From: Xanthomonas sp. CFBP 8443
Lineage (GTDB): Bacteria > Pseudomonadota > Gammaproteobacteria > Xanthomonadales > Xanthomonadaceae
Length of the DNA: 64,000 bases
Assembly: GCF_025666195.1 (NCBI RefSeq)
Contig: NZ_CP102592.1
Coordinates: 558,001-622,000, forward strand
Direction of reading: 5' to 3'
Below the pieces are notes generated by a model, which saw nothing but the letters and a program-made list of their open reading frames with translations, had not been told where the DNA came from and ran no database searches. Within the stretch, counting starts at the first letter, position 1; every line of letters starts with the position of its first letter. Of this stretch, positions 40,108 to 49,564 are shown in pieces. Made by a program: the position numbers and the translations under genes.

Positions 40108-40788
40108 TCAAATTCCATTGGAGAAAACGTCCAGCTGCTGAGGCTCTACCCAGCCCTGGGCGCAGTCGCCTTCAGGGCGTGCGCCGTCTATCAGTGCGCA
40201 TGCCTTGCCGCTTTTGTGCTGCGCGACGAAGGTGATCGGGCGGTCACCATACTGGTTGCAGATCGGCTTGCCTCGGCACGCGGGGATGCTGGCGACAGGG
40301 AGGCCCACCACGTAGTAGTAGGCCGATTGCTGGCCGGCATGCGCCGTCGCCTGCACGCACACGAACTGTCCATCGGAGAGGCGTGCATTGATCTGGGCTT
40401 TGCTGCCGGTCACCGGCAGGGTATCCAGCAGGGGCGCATCGGGTTCGGAAACGCCTGCGAAGAAGCCCTCCGCACTACAGTTCGTGGACAGCGCGATGTC
40501 GTAGAAATCGCCGGCTTCCATATTGCCTGCCGTGCAGCCGCGTCCCTTGGAAGCATCCTCGCACTGGACGTGCAGGGCTTTCGCGAAATTGGCGAGATCG
40601 TCGCCTTGCGAGGCGTCGGCAGGCAATGCCGCTGGTGGAGCGACCGACGCCTGCTCCTTCGATGTGTCCGGGTGCGTGGCAGCGGCAGCATTCATGCTGG
40701 TAGGGCGATTGCATCCAACCAATCCAATGACCGGCAGAGACAGCGCCAGAAAGAGAGCGTGGCGAAAGTAGCCAGACAAGTTGCTCAT
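40108..40788 (-). CDS. Hypothetical Cys-rich lipoprotein
   Basis: A 226-aa envelope protein. The signal MSNLSGYFRHALFLALSLPVIGLVGCN has a lipobox (LVGC); an Ala/Pro-rich tether follows. The mature part holds eight or so Cys (HVQCEDASKGRGCTAGN, LSTNCSAEGFF, FVCVQATA, IPACRGKPICNQYG, KACALIDG, GDCAQGWV), suggesting several disulfides. The start at 40788 is chosen because the lipoprotein signal begins there; an upstream ATG at 40896 would bury it. I do not recognise the family. The next gene upstream on the strand encodes another small lipoprotein. Confidence 0.72.
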   Translation of the reverse strand: MSNLSGYFRHALFLALSLPVIGLVGCNRPTSMNAAAATHPDTSKEQASVAPPAALPADASQGDDLANFAKALHVQCEDASKGRGCTAGNMEAGDFYDIALSTNCSAEGFFAGVSEPDAPLLDTLPVTGSKAQINARLSDGQFVCVQATAHAGQQSAYYYVVGLPVASIPACRGKPICNQYGDRPITFVAQHKSGKACALIDGARPEGDCAQGWVEPQQLDVFSNGI

Positions 40789-40930
40789 AAGAAGCAGAAA
40801 CTCGGAAGCAAGGGAGAAGATTCGCAGCGAACTGCGGTGCTCTGCGCGTGACTGGTGCAGTGGAGCTTTGGCCCGTAGGTCTTTCCTTATCCTCATGGAG
40901 ATCCATCGAGGGTGCTGCGTGTCCTTCGGT

Positions 40931-41413
40931 TCACAGGGATTGATCGTCCACCTTCACCAAGGTCCAACACGGGCGCTGGGCGAAGTGGTAGACCTGCTGA
41001 TCGCTGGTGTCGGCCTTGCGGACCAGCACCTGGCGGCCGTCGGCGTTCTCGGAGACGACGACCTCGCGGCCGCCGCGACGCGCTTCATCCAGAGTCGGGA
41101 TCACCGGCCACTCGACCTCGGCCAGCGGGACCTCGCGGCTCACCGGTGTTGGCTCCGGCTGGGCATCCGGATCTACCCGGATCATCGTCAGCGGGTTGGC
41201 CGTGGCCTTTTCCTGCACTGCGATGTCGGCGCTGAACCGATGGAGGAAACCGTCGAAATCGGCATCCGGACAACGGGGCGTGGCCTGGGCAGGGGCAGCG
41301 GCCGTCGCGGAGGGCAGCGAGGTGACGGCCGTGGACTCGCCCTGCTGCGGTTTGCACGCGGCAAGCACCACGCCAAGCGCAAGAGCGGTCGAAAGCATGC
41401 GTGCGAAGACCAA
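40931..41413 (-). CDS. Hypothetical small lipoprotein with TTG start
   Basis: A 160-aa lipoprotein: MVFARMLSTALALGVVLAAC (lipobox LAAC) followed by an Ala/Ser/Thr-rich tether and a 100-residue domain with CPDADFDGFLHRFSADIAVQE, a W-P-V-I-P-T-L motif and a basic patch (ARRGGREVVVSENADGRQVLVRK). The start is a TTG at 41413 because a full AGGAGG lies five bases upstream of it; the ATG at 41398 would be 20 bases away. A second Cys near the end (RPCWTLVKV) may pair with CPDAD. The DFDGFLxxF motif resembles a DUF4348-like envelope domain, but I make no functional call. Confidence 0.7.
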   Translation of the reverse strand: MVFARMLSTALALGVVLAACKPQQGESTAVTSLPSATAAAPAQATPRCPDADFDGFLHRFSADIAVQEKATANPLTMIRVDPDAQPEPTPVSREVPLAEVEWPVIPTLDEARRGGREVVVSENADGRQVLVRKADTSDQQVYHFAQRPCWTLVKVDDQSL

Positions 41414-41655
41414 CGGATCCTCCTGATCTGGTTGGATGGCATGACCCCAGTGGGGTGAGCAGCTTATGGAGGCAGGGTAAAGAGCCAGTGAATCCGCCGA
41501 CGTGGCGGTGCGGCTGGATTGCCGGCGCGTGCTCGTGGCTCAGGCGTCCGTCGCCGCGCCAGGTATAGGCCAACCAGACGGGAGGTGCTGGCGAGCACGG
41601 ACCTGGGAGGCCTGAGCAAACCCAGGCCCAGCCCTTGCGGCGCGCCGCTGGAGCC

Positions 41656-42582
41656 TCAGTCGATCGAGATGCCCGCCAGCCGCTGCAGCGCCTCGGCGTA
41701 CTTGGCGCGGGTGCGGTCGATCACGTCCTGCGGCAGGCTGGGGCCGGGCGCGGTCTTGCCCCAGTCCAGCGTCTCCAGGTAGTCGCGCACGAACTGCTTG
41801 TCGTAGCTCGGCGGGCTGGTGCCCACTTGGTACTCGTCGGCCGGCCAGTAACGCGAGGAATCCGGGGTCAGCATCTCGTCCATGATGTACAGGCGGCCGT
41901 CGGCGTCGGTGCCGAACTCGAACTTGGTGTCGGCCAGCAGGATGCCGCGTTCGGCGGCGAAATCGGCGGCGAAGCGGTAGATGCGCAACGTGGCGTCGCG
42001 CACGCGCTCGGCCAGCTCGGCGCCGACGGTCTTGACCATCGCGTCGAAGTCGATGTTCTCGTCGTGGTCGCCGACCGCGGCCTTGGTCGAGGGGGTGAAG
42101 ATCGGTTCGGCCAGTTTCTCGGCCTGGCGCAGGCCGTCGGGCAGTTCGATGCCGCTGACCTTGCCGGTGCGTTGGTAGTCCTTCCAGCCGCTGCCGATCA
42201 GGTAGCCGCGCGCGATCGCCTCCACCGGCACCGGCTTGAGCTTCTTGGTCACCACCGCGCGCCGCGCGTACAGCGCCGCGTCCACGCCGGCCGGCAGCAC
42301 GCTGGCCACGTCGATGCCGGTGAGGTGGTTGGGCATCAGGTGCTCGGTCTTCTTGAACCAGAAGTTGGAGACCTGGCACAGCATCTCGCCTTTGCCGGGA
42401 ATGGGGTCGGGCAGCACCACGTCGAAGGCGGACAGGCGGTCGGTGGCGACCATCAGCAGGTAGTCCCCGGGCGGGGCGTCGGCCGGCAGGCGTTCGCGGG
42501 GAATATCGAATACGTCGCGGACCTTGCCCCGGTGACGCAACGGCAGGCCGGGCAGATCGGATTGCAACAGCGTGGTGGACAC
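41656..42582 (-). CDS. purC: Phosphoribosylaminoimidazole-succinocarboxamide synthase
   Basis: A 308-aa enzyme ligating Asp to CAIR with ATP to give SAICAR in purine synthesis. Family motifs are in order: [68 protein letters not shown] and [21 protein letters not shown]. The eukaryote-like longer form is typical of Xanthomonas. The start is GTG at 42582, preceded by TAGGAGCG. It is transcribed alone, divergent from the J-domain gene. Confidence 0.95.
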   Translation of the reverse strand: MSTTLLQSDLPGLPLRHRGKVRDVFDIPRERLPADAPPGDYLLMVATDRLSAFDVVLPDPIPGKGEMLCQVSNFWFKKTEHLMPNHLTGIDVASVLPAGVDAALYARRAVVTKKLKPVPVEAIARGYLIGSGWKDYQRTGKVSGIELPDGLRQAEKLAEPIFTPSTKAAVGDHDENIDFDAMVKTVGAELAERVRDATLRIYRFAADFAAERGILLADTKFEFGTDADGRLYIMDEMLTPDSSRYWPADEYQVGTSPPSYDKQFVRDYLETLDWGKTAPGPSLPQDVIDRTRAKYAEALQRLAGISID

Positions 42583-42686
42583 AGGCGCTCCTACGGACTT
42601 CGCAATGGCGGCTGTCCCGGGACCCGGCGGGCCCGCGGCTCGACAGCGGGCCGCGTAGTGTACGGCCGGAAAGGCCCGCTGTGCCG

Positions 42687-42692
42687 TAAAAT
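42687..42692 (+). promoter_or_regulatory. Candidate -10 box of the J-domain/rpe operon
   Basis: TAAAAT 34 bases before the J-domain protein start, in the 143-base divergent spacer with purC. No good -35 match was found. The same TAAAAT box occurs before trpG at 63451. Confidence 0.35.
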
Positions 42693-42725
42693 ACGAGGCC
42701 TTGTCCGCCGAGCCCGCCCTCGCCC

Positions 42726-43058
42726 ATGCACTGGTACGGAAAACTGCTCGGCGCGATCGTCGGGGCGCTGCTGTTCCGGCCCAATCCGGTGTTCGGCGCG
42801 GCGCTCGGGCTGCTGGTCGGGCACGCCTTCGACGCCGACTGGTTCAAGCTCGGCCAGCGCGACGACCCCTACCGCGAACTGGGCGTGACCCGCGACGCCA
42901 CCGATGCCGAGATCGAGCTGGCCTACCGCCGGCTGATCTCCCAGTACCACCCCGACAAGGTCGCCGGCGCCAGCCCGGAGCTGCGCGCGCGGGCCGAGAA
43001 GAAGGCCAGCCAGCTCAACACCGCCTACGACCGTATCCGCACCCTGCGCAAGCGCTGA
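42726..43058 (+). CDS. Small membrane-anchored J-domain protein (DjlA-like without TerB)
   Basis: A 110-aa co-chaperone. Residues 1-40 ([36 protein letters not shown]) form a Gly-rich transmembrane hairpin like the N-terminus of DjlA; residues 48-108 are a J-domain ([35 protein letters not shown]) with the HPD tripeptide that stimulates DnaK. The central TerB-like domain of DjlA is absent. The first of a close run (J-domain, rpe, GNAT) with gaps of 10 bases and one base, so probably an operon. Confidence 0.88.
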   Translation: MHWYGKLLGAIVGALLFRPNPVFGAALGLLVGHAFDADWFKLGQRDDPYRELGVTRDATDAEIELAYRRLISQYHPDKVAGASPELRARAEKKASQLNTAYDRIRTLRKR

Positions 43059-43068
43059 GACCTTCGCC

Positions 43069-43737
43069 ATGTCCGACTGCATCATCTCCCCGTCCATCCT
43101 CTCCGCCGATTTCGCCCGCCTCGGCGAGGAAGTGGACAACGTCCTCAAGGCCGGCGCCGACTGGATCCATTTCGACGTGATGGACAACCATTACGTGCCG
43201 AACCTGACCATCGGCCCGATGGTGTGCCAGGCGCTGCGCAAGCACGGCGTCACCGCGCCGATCGACGTGCACCTCATGGTCGAGCCGGTGGACCGGCTGA
43301 TCCCGGATTTCGCCGAGGCCGGGGCCAGCCTCATCAGCTTCCACCCCGAAGCCAGCCGCCACGTGCACCGCACGATCCAGCTGATCAAGTCGCATGGCTG
43401 CAAGGCCGGCCTGGTGCTCAACCCGGCCACCCCGGTGGACATCCTCGACTGGGTACTCGGCGACCTGGACCTGGTGCTGGTGATGTCGGTCAACCCGGGC
43501 TTCGGCGGCCAGGCCTTCATCCCCTCGGCGCTGGACAAGCTGCGCGCGATCCGCGGCCGGATCGACGCCAGCGGCAAGCCGATCCGGCTGGAGATCGATG
43601 GCGGGGTCAAGCCGGACAACATCGCCGCGATCGCCGCGGCCGGCGCCGACACCTTCGTCGCCGGTTCGGCCATCTTCAATGCGCCCGACTATGCCGCGGT
43701 GATCGCGCAGATGCGCGCAGCGGTGGCGGCGCGCTGA
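43069..43737 (+). CDS. rpe: Ribulose-phosphate 3-epimerase
   Basis: A 222-aa TIM-barrel enzyme of the pentose phosphate and Calvin pathways, interconverting ribulose-5-P and xylulose-5-P. Motifs: [33 protein letters not shown] (catalytic Asp and metal His), [25 protein letters not shown] and [10 protein letters not shown] with the second catalytic Asp. It starts ten bases after the J-domain gene and ends one base before the GNAT gene. Confidence 0.97.
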   Translation: MSDCIISPSILSADFARLGEEVDNVLKAGADWIHFDVMDNHYVPNLTIGPMVCQALRKHGVTAPIDVHLMVEPVDRLIPDFAEAGASLISFHPEASRHVHRTIQLIKSHGCKAGLVLNPATPVDILDWVLGDLDLVLVMSVNPGFGGQAFIPSALDKLRAIRGRIDASGKPIRLEIDGGVKPDNIAAIAAAGADTFVAGSAIFNAPDYAAVIAQMRAAVAAR

Positions 43738-43738
43738 C

Positions 43739-44221
43739 ATGGCCGCGTTGCGCATCCGCCCTGCCACGGCCGACGACGCGGCGCTGATCCTGCGCCTGAT
43801 CCGCGAGCTGGCCCGCTACGAGCGCGCCGAGGACGCGGTGCAGACCGACGAGGCCGGCCTGCGCGCCAGCCTGTTCGGCCCCGGCGCCACCGCGCATGCG
43901 CTGATCTGCGAAGCCGATGCGCAGCCGATCGGCTACGCGGTGTACTTCTACAACTACTCGACCTGGCTCGGCCGCAACGGCCTGTACCTGGAAGACCTGT
44001 ACGTGGCCCCGGAACACCGCGGCGGCGGCGCCGGCAAGGCCTTGCTGCGGCACCTGGCCAGGCAGGCCGTGGCCGAGGGCTGCGGCCGCTTCGAGTGGTC
44101 GGTGCTGGACTGGAACCGGCCGGCGATCGATTTCTACGAAGCCATCGGCGCGCGGGCGCAGGACGAATGGACCGTGTACCGCCTGCAGGGCGAGGCGCTG
44201 GCCCGGTTCGCAGCCGGCTGA
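43739..44221 (+). CDS. GNAT-family N-acetyltransferase
   Basis: A 160-aa acetyl-CoA-dependent acetyltransferase. LRIRPATADDAALILRLIRELARYE is the family's first helix and strand; YLEDLYVAPEHRGGGAGKALLRHLARQAV is the acetyl-CoA pyrophosphate loop (R/Q-x-x-G-x-G/A); EWSVLDWNRPAIDFYEAIGA is the C-terminal motif. The pattern resembles diamine/thialysine acetyltransferases (SAT-like), but the substrate is not proven. Its ATG follows the rpe stop by one base (TGACATG). Confidence 0.9.
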   Translation: MAALRIRPATADDAALILRLIRELARYERAEDAVQTDEAGLRASLFGPGATAHALICEADAQPIGYAVYFYNYSTWLGRNGLYLEDLYVAPEHRGGGAGKALLRHLARQAVAEGCGRFEWSVLDWNRPAIDFYEAIGARAQDEWTVYRLQGEALARFAAG

Positions 44222-44249
44222 GCGGCGCCACCGGCGCAAAAGAAAAGAA

Positions 44250-44269
44250 CCGCACTGTCGCCAGTGCGG
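44250..44269. terminator. Hairpin after the GNAT gene
   Basis: A perfect eight-base-pair stem (CCGCACTG / CAGTGCGG) with a four-base loop, 28 bases after the stop. The T-rich tail (TTCTTTTCTTTTG) lies on the minus-strand side, so it would terminate best from the other direction; on the plus strand it is probably only an RNA 3' end. Confidence 0.5.
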
Positions 44270-44520
44270 CCCCTGGGAGAAATCGGAGGCTGATCCTGCC
44301 TCCATCCGTCGTCCTTGCTATGGCCTCCCATGGTCCGGGCGATCGGTGACGGGCGTATGACACGGCGGCAGACAGCGTCTGGTTTCACCGGCGCCCGTGG
44401 CCGTCGTCGCTGGTGCCGTAGCGCGTCGCCCATGGCCCATATGCCGCCGCTGCACGGCGTATTCACGATGCCCGCATCCGCTGCCGGCTAGGCTGCGGGC
44501 CTGATCCCGGGAAGCTCCGT

Positions 44521-45459
44521 ATGGCAACACCGCACTGGCGTCTGATCCTCAACGGCAAGTCCGCGGGCGACGAAGCGTTGCGCGAGGCGGTCGCCGACCT
44601 GCGTGCGCGTGGCATCCAGCTGCAGGTGCGGGTCACCTGGGAAGAGGGCGACGCCGAACGCTACGTGGCCGAGGCCGTGACCGACGGCGTGGACTGCATC
44701 GTCGCCGCCGGCGGCGACGGCACGCTGAGCGAAGTGGCCAGCGCGCTGGCCCACCACGACGCCGACGCCGCGGCGTTGCCGGCGCTGGGCCTGGTGCCGC
44801 TGGGCACGGCCAACGACTTCGCCAGCGCCGCCGGCATTCCCGACACGCCGCTGGAAGCGCTGCACTTGATCGCGCAGGCGCCGGCGGTGGCCATCGACCT
44901 GCTGCGCATCGAGGCCAAGCACGGGCCGCACTGGTGCGCCAACGTCGCCAGCGGCGGCTTCGGCACCCAGGTCACGGTGGAGACCGACGAGGGCCTGAAG
45001 AAGATGCTCGGCGGCCTGGCCTACCTGATCACCGGGATGGGCAAGCTGGGCCAGATCGAGCCGATCCAGGCGCGGTTCGAGGGCCCGGAGTTCGCCTGGG
45101 AGGGCGAATTCATCGCGCTGGGCCTGGGCAACGGGCGCCAGGCCGGCGGCGGCCAGGCGCTGTGCCCGGACGCATTGATCGACGACGGCCTGCTCGACCT
45201 GACCATCGTCCCGGAGATGACCGGCGAAGTCGCCGCGACGCTGGGCACGCTGGTCACCTCCGGCAAGCAGGCGGCGCTGGAGCGCGTCGCGGTGCGCGCG
45301 CGGCTGCCGTGGCTGCGCATCGATGCGGCGATGCCGCTGACTCTGAACCTGGACGGCGAACCGGAAACCTCGCGGCACTTCCGCATCGATTGCGTCGCCG
45401 GCCGCCTGCGCATGCACCTGCCGCTGGAGTCGGCACTGCTGCGCGGCCGCGTGGGGTAG
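44521..45459 (+). CDS. yegS: YegS-like lipid/diacylglycerol kinase
   Basis: A 312-aa kinase of the diacylglycerol kinase catalytic family. The ATP-binding [15 protein letters not shown] motif, [10 protein letters not shown] and the structural-metal motif near [32 protein letters not shown] are all present; the protein begins [19 protein letters not shown], the YegS start. It phosphorylates phosphatidylglycerol or other lipids in E. coli YegS. It is transcribed alone after a 300-base spacer. Confidence 0.93.
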   Translation: MATPHWRLILNGKSAGDEALREAVADLRARGIQLQVRVTWEEGDAERYVAEAVTDGVDCIVAAGGDGTLSEVASALAHHDADAAALPALGLVPLGTANDFASAAGIPDTPLEALHLIAQAPAVAIDLLRIEAKHGPHWCANVASGGFGTQVTVETDEGLKKMLGGLAYLITGMGKLGQIEPIQARFEGPEFAWEGEFIALGLGNGRQAGGGQALCPDALIDDGLLDLTIVPEMTGEVAATLGTLVTSGKQAALERVAVRARLPWLRIDAAMPLTLNLDGEPETSRHFRIDCVAGRLRMHLPLESALLRGRVG

Positions 45460-46021
45460 CGGCCGCGCCGGCCGCTTGCCTGGAGGGTATGTCGCGTCGC
45501 GACTGAAGTCGCTCCCACATGAGTGGGCCACATGAGGTAGGCCGTTGGCGTACAGGCCCTGGGTGACAGAGCTCCAATCCCGATTGCCCTGAAGCCGTCC
45601 GTGCGACCACTGCATTCGTCGCGATTGCGGCCCTGCAAAAAGCTCGCGGTGAGCATCCCGAGTGCATTGTGGGAGGAACTTCAGTCCCGACTGCATGCCA
45701 TCGACGCCACCGCTTCACCTGTCTCGATAGCGACCCCACAAAAGGCTCGCGGTGAGCATCCCGGGTGCACTGTGGGAGGGACTTCAGTCCCGACTGCATC
45801 CAGTCCAGCAAGTCTGCTGCTTTGCTCCGAGCTGGTCGACCGGCACGCGATGCACCGTTGTGCCAACCGACGATTGCGCCGAGTCCACGCGCTTGGCGAT
45901 CCATTGCCTTGCGGGAGGGCTTTCAACCCCGACGCCTTTCCCCGCTCCCAATTCGCTCCGACGCCGCACCACCACCACCGCGCCGATGGTCCCTTCTGCA
46001 ACCGTTGCCAGTCCTCGCAGT
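45460..46021. repeat. Several degenerate GACTTCAGTCGCG / GTGGGAGGGACTTCAGTCCCGACTGCAT copies
   Basis: The 690-base spacer before trpE carries a copy at 45485-45520 and two close copies of a variant (GTGGGAGG-ACTTCAGTCCCG) near 45667 and 45772. Each is a small palindrome around ACTTCAGT. No gene is supported in this spacer. Confidence 0.75.
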
Positions 46022-46022
46022 T

Positions 46023-46037
46023 GCGGTAAAGTACCGC
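46023..46037 (+). promoter_or_regulatory. Perfect palindrome overlapping a candidate trpE -10 box
   Basis: GCGGTA-AAG-TACCGC is a perfect 15-base dyad; its centre contains TAAAGT, the best -10 candidate, 111 bases before the trpE start. It could be an operator or a weak early terminator. Confidence 0.4.
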
Positions 46038-46147
46038 CGTGTCCAGCCTGACGACTCCGCGTTCCCTCACTTCCGCTCGCCGTGCGTGGCGATGGTGGCC
46101 TGCAGCCGTCGTCCGCCCCGCCACCGAGTCCCGGAAGGAAAGCCGTC

Positions 46148-47623
46148 TTGATCACCCGCGAGCAGTTCCAGCGCTACGCCGCTGAAGGTCACACCCGCAT
46201 CCCCGTCGTCCGCGAAGTGCTGTCCGACCTGGACACGCCGCTGTCGGTCTATCTCAAGCTCGCCGCCGCGCCGCACACCTATCTGTTCGAATCGGTGGAA
46301 GGCGGCGAACGCTTCGGCCGCTACTCGATCATCGGCCTGCCGGTGCGCCGCGTGTACACCTTCAGCGGGCAGACACTGGAAGTGCGCGATCACGGCGAGC
46401 TGGTCGAGCGCCGCGAGGTCGCCGATCCGTTCGCCGAGGTCGAGGCGCTGCGCTCGGCGCATTCGGTGCCCAAGCTCGACGGCGTGCCCGGCTTCACCGG
46501 CGGGCTGGTCGGCTGGTTCGGCTTCGAATGCATCGGCTACATCGAGCCGCGCCTGGCCAGCGGCGACAAGCGCAACGAGCTGGACACCCCCGACATCCTG
46601 CTGATGCTGTCCGAGGAGGTCGCCGTGTTCGACAACCTCAAGGGCCGCCTGTACCTGATCGTGCACGCCGACCCGCGCGACGCCGACGCCTGGGAGCAGG
46701 CGCAGGCGCGGCTGGATGCGCTGACCGCCACGTTGCGCCAGCCCGGCGCCGGCTATCCGGTGCCGCTGGCGCGCGACGTGCTCGACGAAAGCGACTTCGT
46801 GTCCGGCTTCACCCGCGAGGGGTTCATCGCCGCGGTGGAGAAGTCCAAGGAATACATCCGCGCCGGCGACATCTTCCAGGTGGTGCTGAGCCAGCGCCTG
46901 AGCGTGCCGTTCAGCGCGCGCCCGGTGGACGTGTACCGCGCGCTGCGCGCGCTGAACCCGTCGCCGTACATGTATTTCCTCGATGTCGGCGACACCCAGG
47001 TGGTCGGTTCCTCGCCGGAGATCCTGGTGCGATTGGAAGCGGGCCAGATCACCGTGCGCCCGATCGCCGGCACCCGCCCGCGCGGCAAGACCGTGGAAGA
47101 GGACCTGGCGCTGGAAGCGGAACTGCTGGCCGATCCGAAGGAGCGCGCCGAGCACCTGATGCTGATCGACCTGGGCCGCAACGATGCCGGCCGCGTGTCG
47201 CAGGCCGGCACCGTCGAAGTTGGCGAGCGCTTCGTGATCGAGCGCTACAGCCACGTCATGCACATCGTCAGCGAGGTCACCGGCACGCTGCTGCCCGGAC
47301 TCAGCTACGCCGACGTGCTGCGTGCCACGTTCCCGGCCGGCACCGTCAGCGGCGCGCCGAAGATCCGCGCGCTGGAAGTGATCCGCGAGCTGGAGCCGAT
47401 CAAGCGCAACGTCTACGCCGGCAGCATCGGCTACCTCGGCTGGCACGGCGACGCCGACACCGCCATCGCCATCCGCACCGCGGTGATCAAGCACGGCCGC
47501 CTGCACGTGCAGGCCGGCGCCGGCATCGTCTACGACTCCGATCCGCAGACCGAATGGGACGAGACCATGAACAAGGGCCGCGCGCTGTTCCGCGCGGTGG
47601 CCGAGGCGGCGAAGGGGCTGTGA
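46148..47623 (+). CDS. trpE: Anthranilate synthase component I
   Basis: A 491-aa chorismate-using subunit that makes anthranilate for tryptophan synthesis, with TrpG supplying ammonia. The N-terminal feedback region contains LFESVEGGERFGRYSIIGLP; the catalytic domain contains IRAGDIFQVVLSQRLSVPF, SPEILVRLEAGQITVRPIAGTRPRGKT, LMLIDLGRNDAGRVS and FPAGTVSGAPKIRALEVI. The start is the TTG at 46148 (reading ITREQFQRYAAEGHTRIPV): AAGGAAAG lies eight bases upstream and the family starts here; a longer frame from 46082 would add a non-conserved leader. trpG is not adjacent but 15.9 kb downstream. Confidence 0.95.
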   Translation: MITREQFQRYAAEGHTRIPVVREVLSDLDTPLSVYLKLAAAPHTYLFESVEGGERFGRYSIIGLPVRRVYTFSGQTLEVRDHGELVERREVADPFAEVEALRSAHSVPKLDGVPGFTGGLVGWFGFECIGYIEPRLASGDKRNELDTPDILLMLSEEVAVFDNLKGRLYLIVHADPRDADAWEQAQARLDALTATLRQPGAGYPVPLARDVLDESDFVSGFTREGFIAAVEKSKEYIRAGDIFQVVLSQRLSVPFSARPVDVYRALRALNPSPYMYFLDVGDTQVVGSSPEILVRLEAGQITVRPIAGTRPRGKTVEEDLALEAELLADPKERAEHLMLIDLGRNDAGRVSQAGTVEVGERFVIERYSHVMHIVSEVTGTLLPGLSYADVLRATFPAGTVSGAPKIRALEVIRELEPIKRNVYAGSIGYLGWHGDADTAIAIRTAVIKHGRLHVQAGAGIVYDSDPQTEWDETMNKGRALFRAVAEAAKGL

Positions 47624-47625
47624 GC

Positions 47626-48696
47626 GTGTCCGCACCGACCGCGCGGATCGGCTTCCGCAACGACTACAGCGAAGGCGCGCATCCGCGCCTGCTCGCCGCG
47701 CTGGCCGCGGCCAGCGCCGAGCAGAACGGCGGCTACGGCCTGGACCGGCACAGCGCACATGCCGCGCAGCTGATCCGCCGCGAATGCGCCTGCGACCATG
47801 CCGACGTGCACCTGCTGGTCGGCGGCACGCAGACCAACCTGGTCGCGATCGGCGCGTTCCTGCGCCCGCACCAGGCGGTGATCGCCGCCGCCTGCGGGCA
47901 CATCGCCACCCACGAGACCGGCGCGATCGAGGCCACCGGGCACAAGGTGCTGACCTTGGACGCGGCCGATGGCCGGCTCAGCCCCGAGCGGATCGCGCCG
48001 CTGCTGGCCGAGCACGGCAACGAGCACATGGTGCAGCCGCGGCTGGTCTATATATCCAACACCACCGAAGTCGGCACCCTCTATCGCAAGCGCGAATTGC
48101 AGGCCTTGCGCGACTTCTGCGACGCGCACGGGCTGTGGCTGTTCCTGGACGGCGCGCGCGTCGGCAGTGCGCTGACCGCCGAAGGCAACGACCTGAGTCT
48201 GGCCGACATCGCCGCGCTGAGCGACGCGTTCTACATCGGCGGCACCAAGAACGGCGCGCTGCTCGGCGAAGCGCTGGTGATCGTCAACCCGGCGTTGCAA
48301 GCGGATTTCCGCTACCTGCTCAAGCAGCGCGGCGCGCTGCTCGCCAAGGGCATGGTGCTGGGCGCGCAGTTCGCTGCGCTGTTCGAGGACGGCCTGTTCT
48401 ACGAACTGGCCGCGCATGCCAACCGCATGGCCGCGCGCCTGCGCCAGGGCCTGGCCGCGGCCGGCGCGCAGTTCGCGTCGGACTCGCCGACCAACCAGTT
48501 GTTCGTGGCGTTGCCGGCCGCTGCCGTCGAGGCGCTGGCGCAGCGCTACGACTTCGAACGCTGGCAGCTGCTGGCCGACGGACGCTGGGTGATCCGCTTC
48601 GTGACCTCGTGGGCCACGCAGGCCGATGCGGTGGATACATTGATTGAGGATTTCGCCGCGCTGGCGCAACCCGGCGCGCAGCGCGCGGCCGGCTGA
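47626..48696 (+). CDS. Threonine-aldolase-family PLP enzyme
   Basis: A 356-aa pyridoxal-phosphate lyase of the L-threonine aldolase / beta-eliminating lyase fold. Signatures: FRNDYSEGAHPRLL at the N-terminus, the substrate region HLLVGGTQTNLVAIGAFLRP, CGHIATHETGAIE, and the PLP-binding Lys in FYIGGTKNGALLGEALV. These fit low-specificity L-threonine aldolases (Thr to Gly plus acetaldehyde). The GTG at 47626 is preferred (AAGGGG nine bases upstream) over a GTG at 47620 overlapping the trpE stop. Translation is likely coupled to trpE. Confidence 0.9.
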   Translation: MSAPTARIGFRNDYSEGAHPRLLAALAAASAEQNGGYGLDRHSAHAAQLIRRECACDHADVHLLVGGTQTNLVAIGAFLRPHQAVIAAACGHIATHETGAIEATGHKVLTLDAADGRLSPERIAPLLAEHGNEHMVQPRLVYISNTTEVGTLYRKRELQALRDFCDAHGLWLFLDGARVGSALTAEGNDLSLADIAALSDAFYIGGTKNGALLGEALVIVNPALQADFRYLLKQRGALLAKGMVLGAQFAALFEDGLFYELAAHANRMAARLRQGLAAAGAQFASDSPTNQLFVALPAAAVEALAQRYDFERWQLLADGRWVIRFVTSWATQADAVDTLIEDFAALAQPGAQRAAG

Positions 48697-48717
48697 CATT
48701 CACCAAGGAGAGGAAGG

Positions 48718-49488
48718 ATGAAGACGAACATGTTCGGTGCCTGGTTCATGGCCGCGCTGCTGGCGCTGCCGGCAGTGGCAACAGCGCAGGTCAACAGCCT
48801 GCCGTCGCAGCCGCACCTGCTGGTCAAGGGCGAGGCGCAGCGCGAGGTGGTGCCGGATCGCTTCGGGGTCAAGATCACGCTGAGCGCAGTGGACGCCGAT
48901 CCGGGGGCGGCGCGCAAGCGCGTGCAGGCCAACGCGGCGAGCGTGCTGGCCGCATTCAAGCAGCAGCACGCGCTGGCCGACAGCGTGCAGGCGACGACGC
49001 TGTCGATCGAGCCCGATCGACGCTACGAAGACAACAAGCAGGTCTTCAAAGGAACCCGCGTGCAACGTACCCTTTCCGCCGACTTCGGCGCACTGGACGA
49101 CGTACGCGGCTTGCTCGGCAAGCTGAGCACTAGCGAGGAACTGCAGGTGTCCGGCATCGCGCCGCACTACAGTCGCGAGGCGGCGCTGCGTGCCGATCTC
49201 AAGCGCCAGGCGGCCGAACAGACCCGCACCTCGGCGCAGTCCTTGGCCAAAGCCTATGGCGTACGCCTGGGCGGTCTTTACACGATCTCGGAAGTGGCGC
49301 CGGATTTTGCCTACGGCATCCAGGCCGGAAGTTGGCCATCGCCCGGCACGCAAGTGACCGCCGAGCCGCGCGCATCCGACATCGTGACGGTGAGCGGATC
49401 GCGTGCGCAAAGTCCGGCCGAATCCTTGGAAGCCGGCAGCCTCACCCTCTCCGAAAACGTCTACGCGGTCTTCCTGATCGCGCAATGA
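48718..49488 (+). CDS. SIMPL-domain (DUF541) periplasmic protein
   Basis: A 256-aa secreted protein: Sec signal peptide (MKTNMFGAWFMAALLALPAVATAQ) and a SIMPL/DUF541 domain with HLLVKGEAQREVVPDRFGVKITLSAVDADPGAA, IEPDRRYEDNKQVFKGTRVQRTLS and LEAGSLTLSENVYAVFLIAQ. The family (YggE, BP26) forms channel-like or ring assemblies and is linked to oxidative stress, with no defined reaction. A dense purine ribosome site (AAGGAGAGGAAGG) precedes the ATG, and a rho-independent terminator follows. Confidence 0.9.
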   Translation: MKTNMFGAWFMAALLALPAVATAQVNSLPSQPHLLVKGEAQREVVPDRFGVKITLSAVDADPGAARKRVQANAASVLAAFKQQHALADSVQATTLSIEPDRRYEDNKQVFKGTRVQRTLSADFGALDDVRGLLGKLSTSEELQVSGIAPHYSREAALRADLKRQAAEQTRTSAQSLAKAYGVRLGGLYTISEVAPDFAYGIQAGSWPSPGTQVTAEPRASDIVTVSGSRAQSPAESLEAGSLTLSENVYAVFLIAQ

Positions 49489-49564
49489 GCCCGCGCCATG
49501 GTGCCGGAGCTGGATCGTCAGCATCGGCGGCATCCGGCACGACCGACGTCCGCGCAGCGCACGT

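Noticed and set aside
39714..40235. A 173-codon plus-strand open frame overlapping a repeat and the Cys-rich lipoprotein gene
   Set aside because: It begins inside a palindromic repeat, lacks a ribosome site and overlaps a better-supported gene with a lipoprotein signal.
45601..46029. A 142-codon open frame in the spacer before trpE
   Set aside because: It consists of translated repeats and the trpE leader, has no ribosome site and no recognisable domain.
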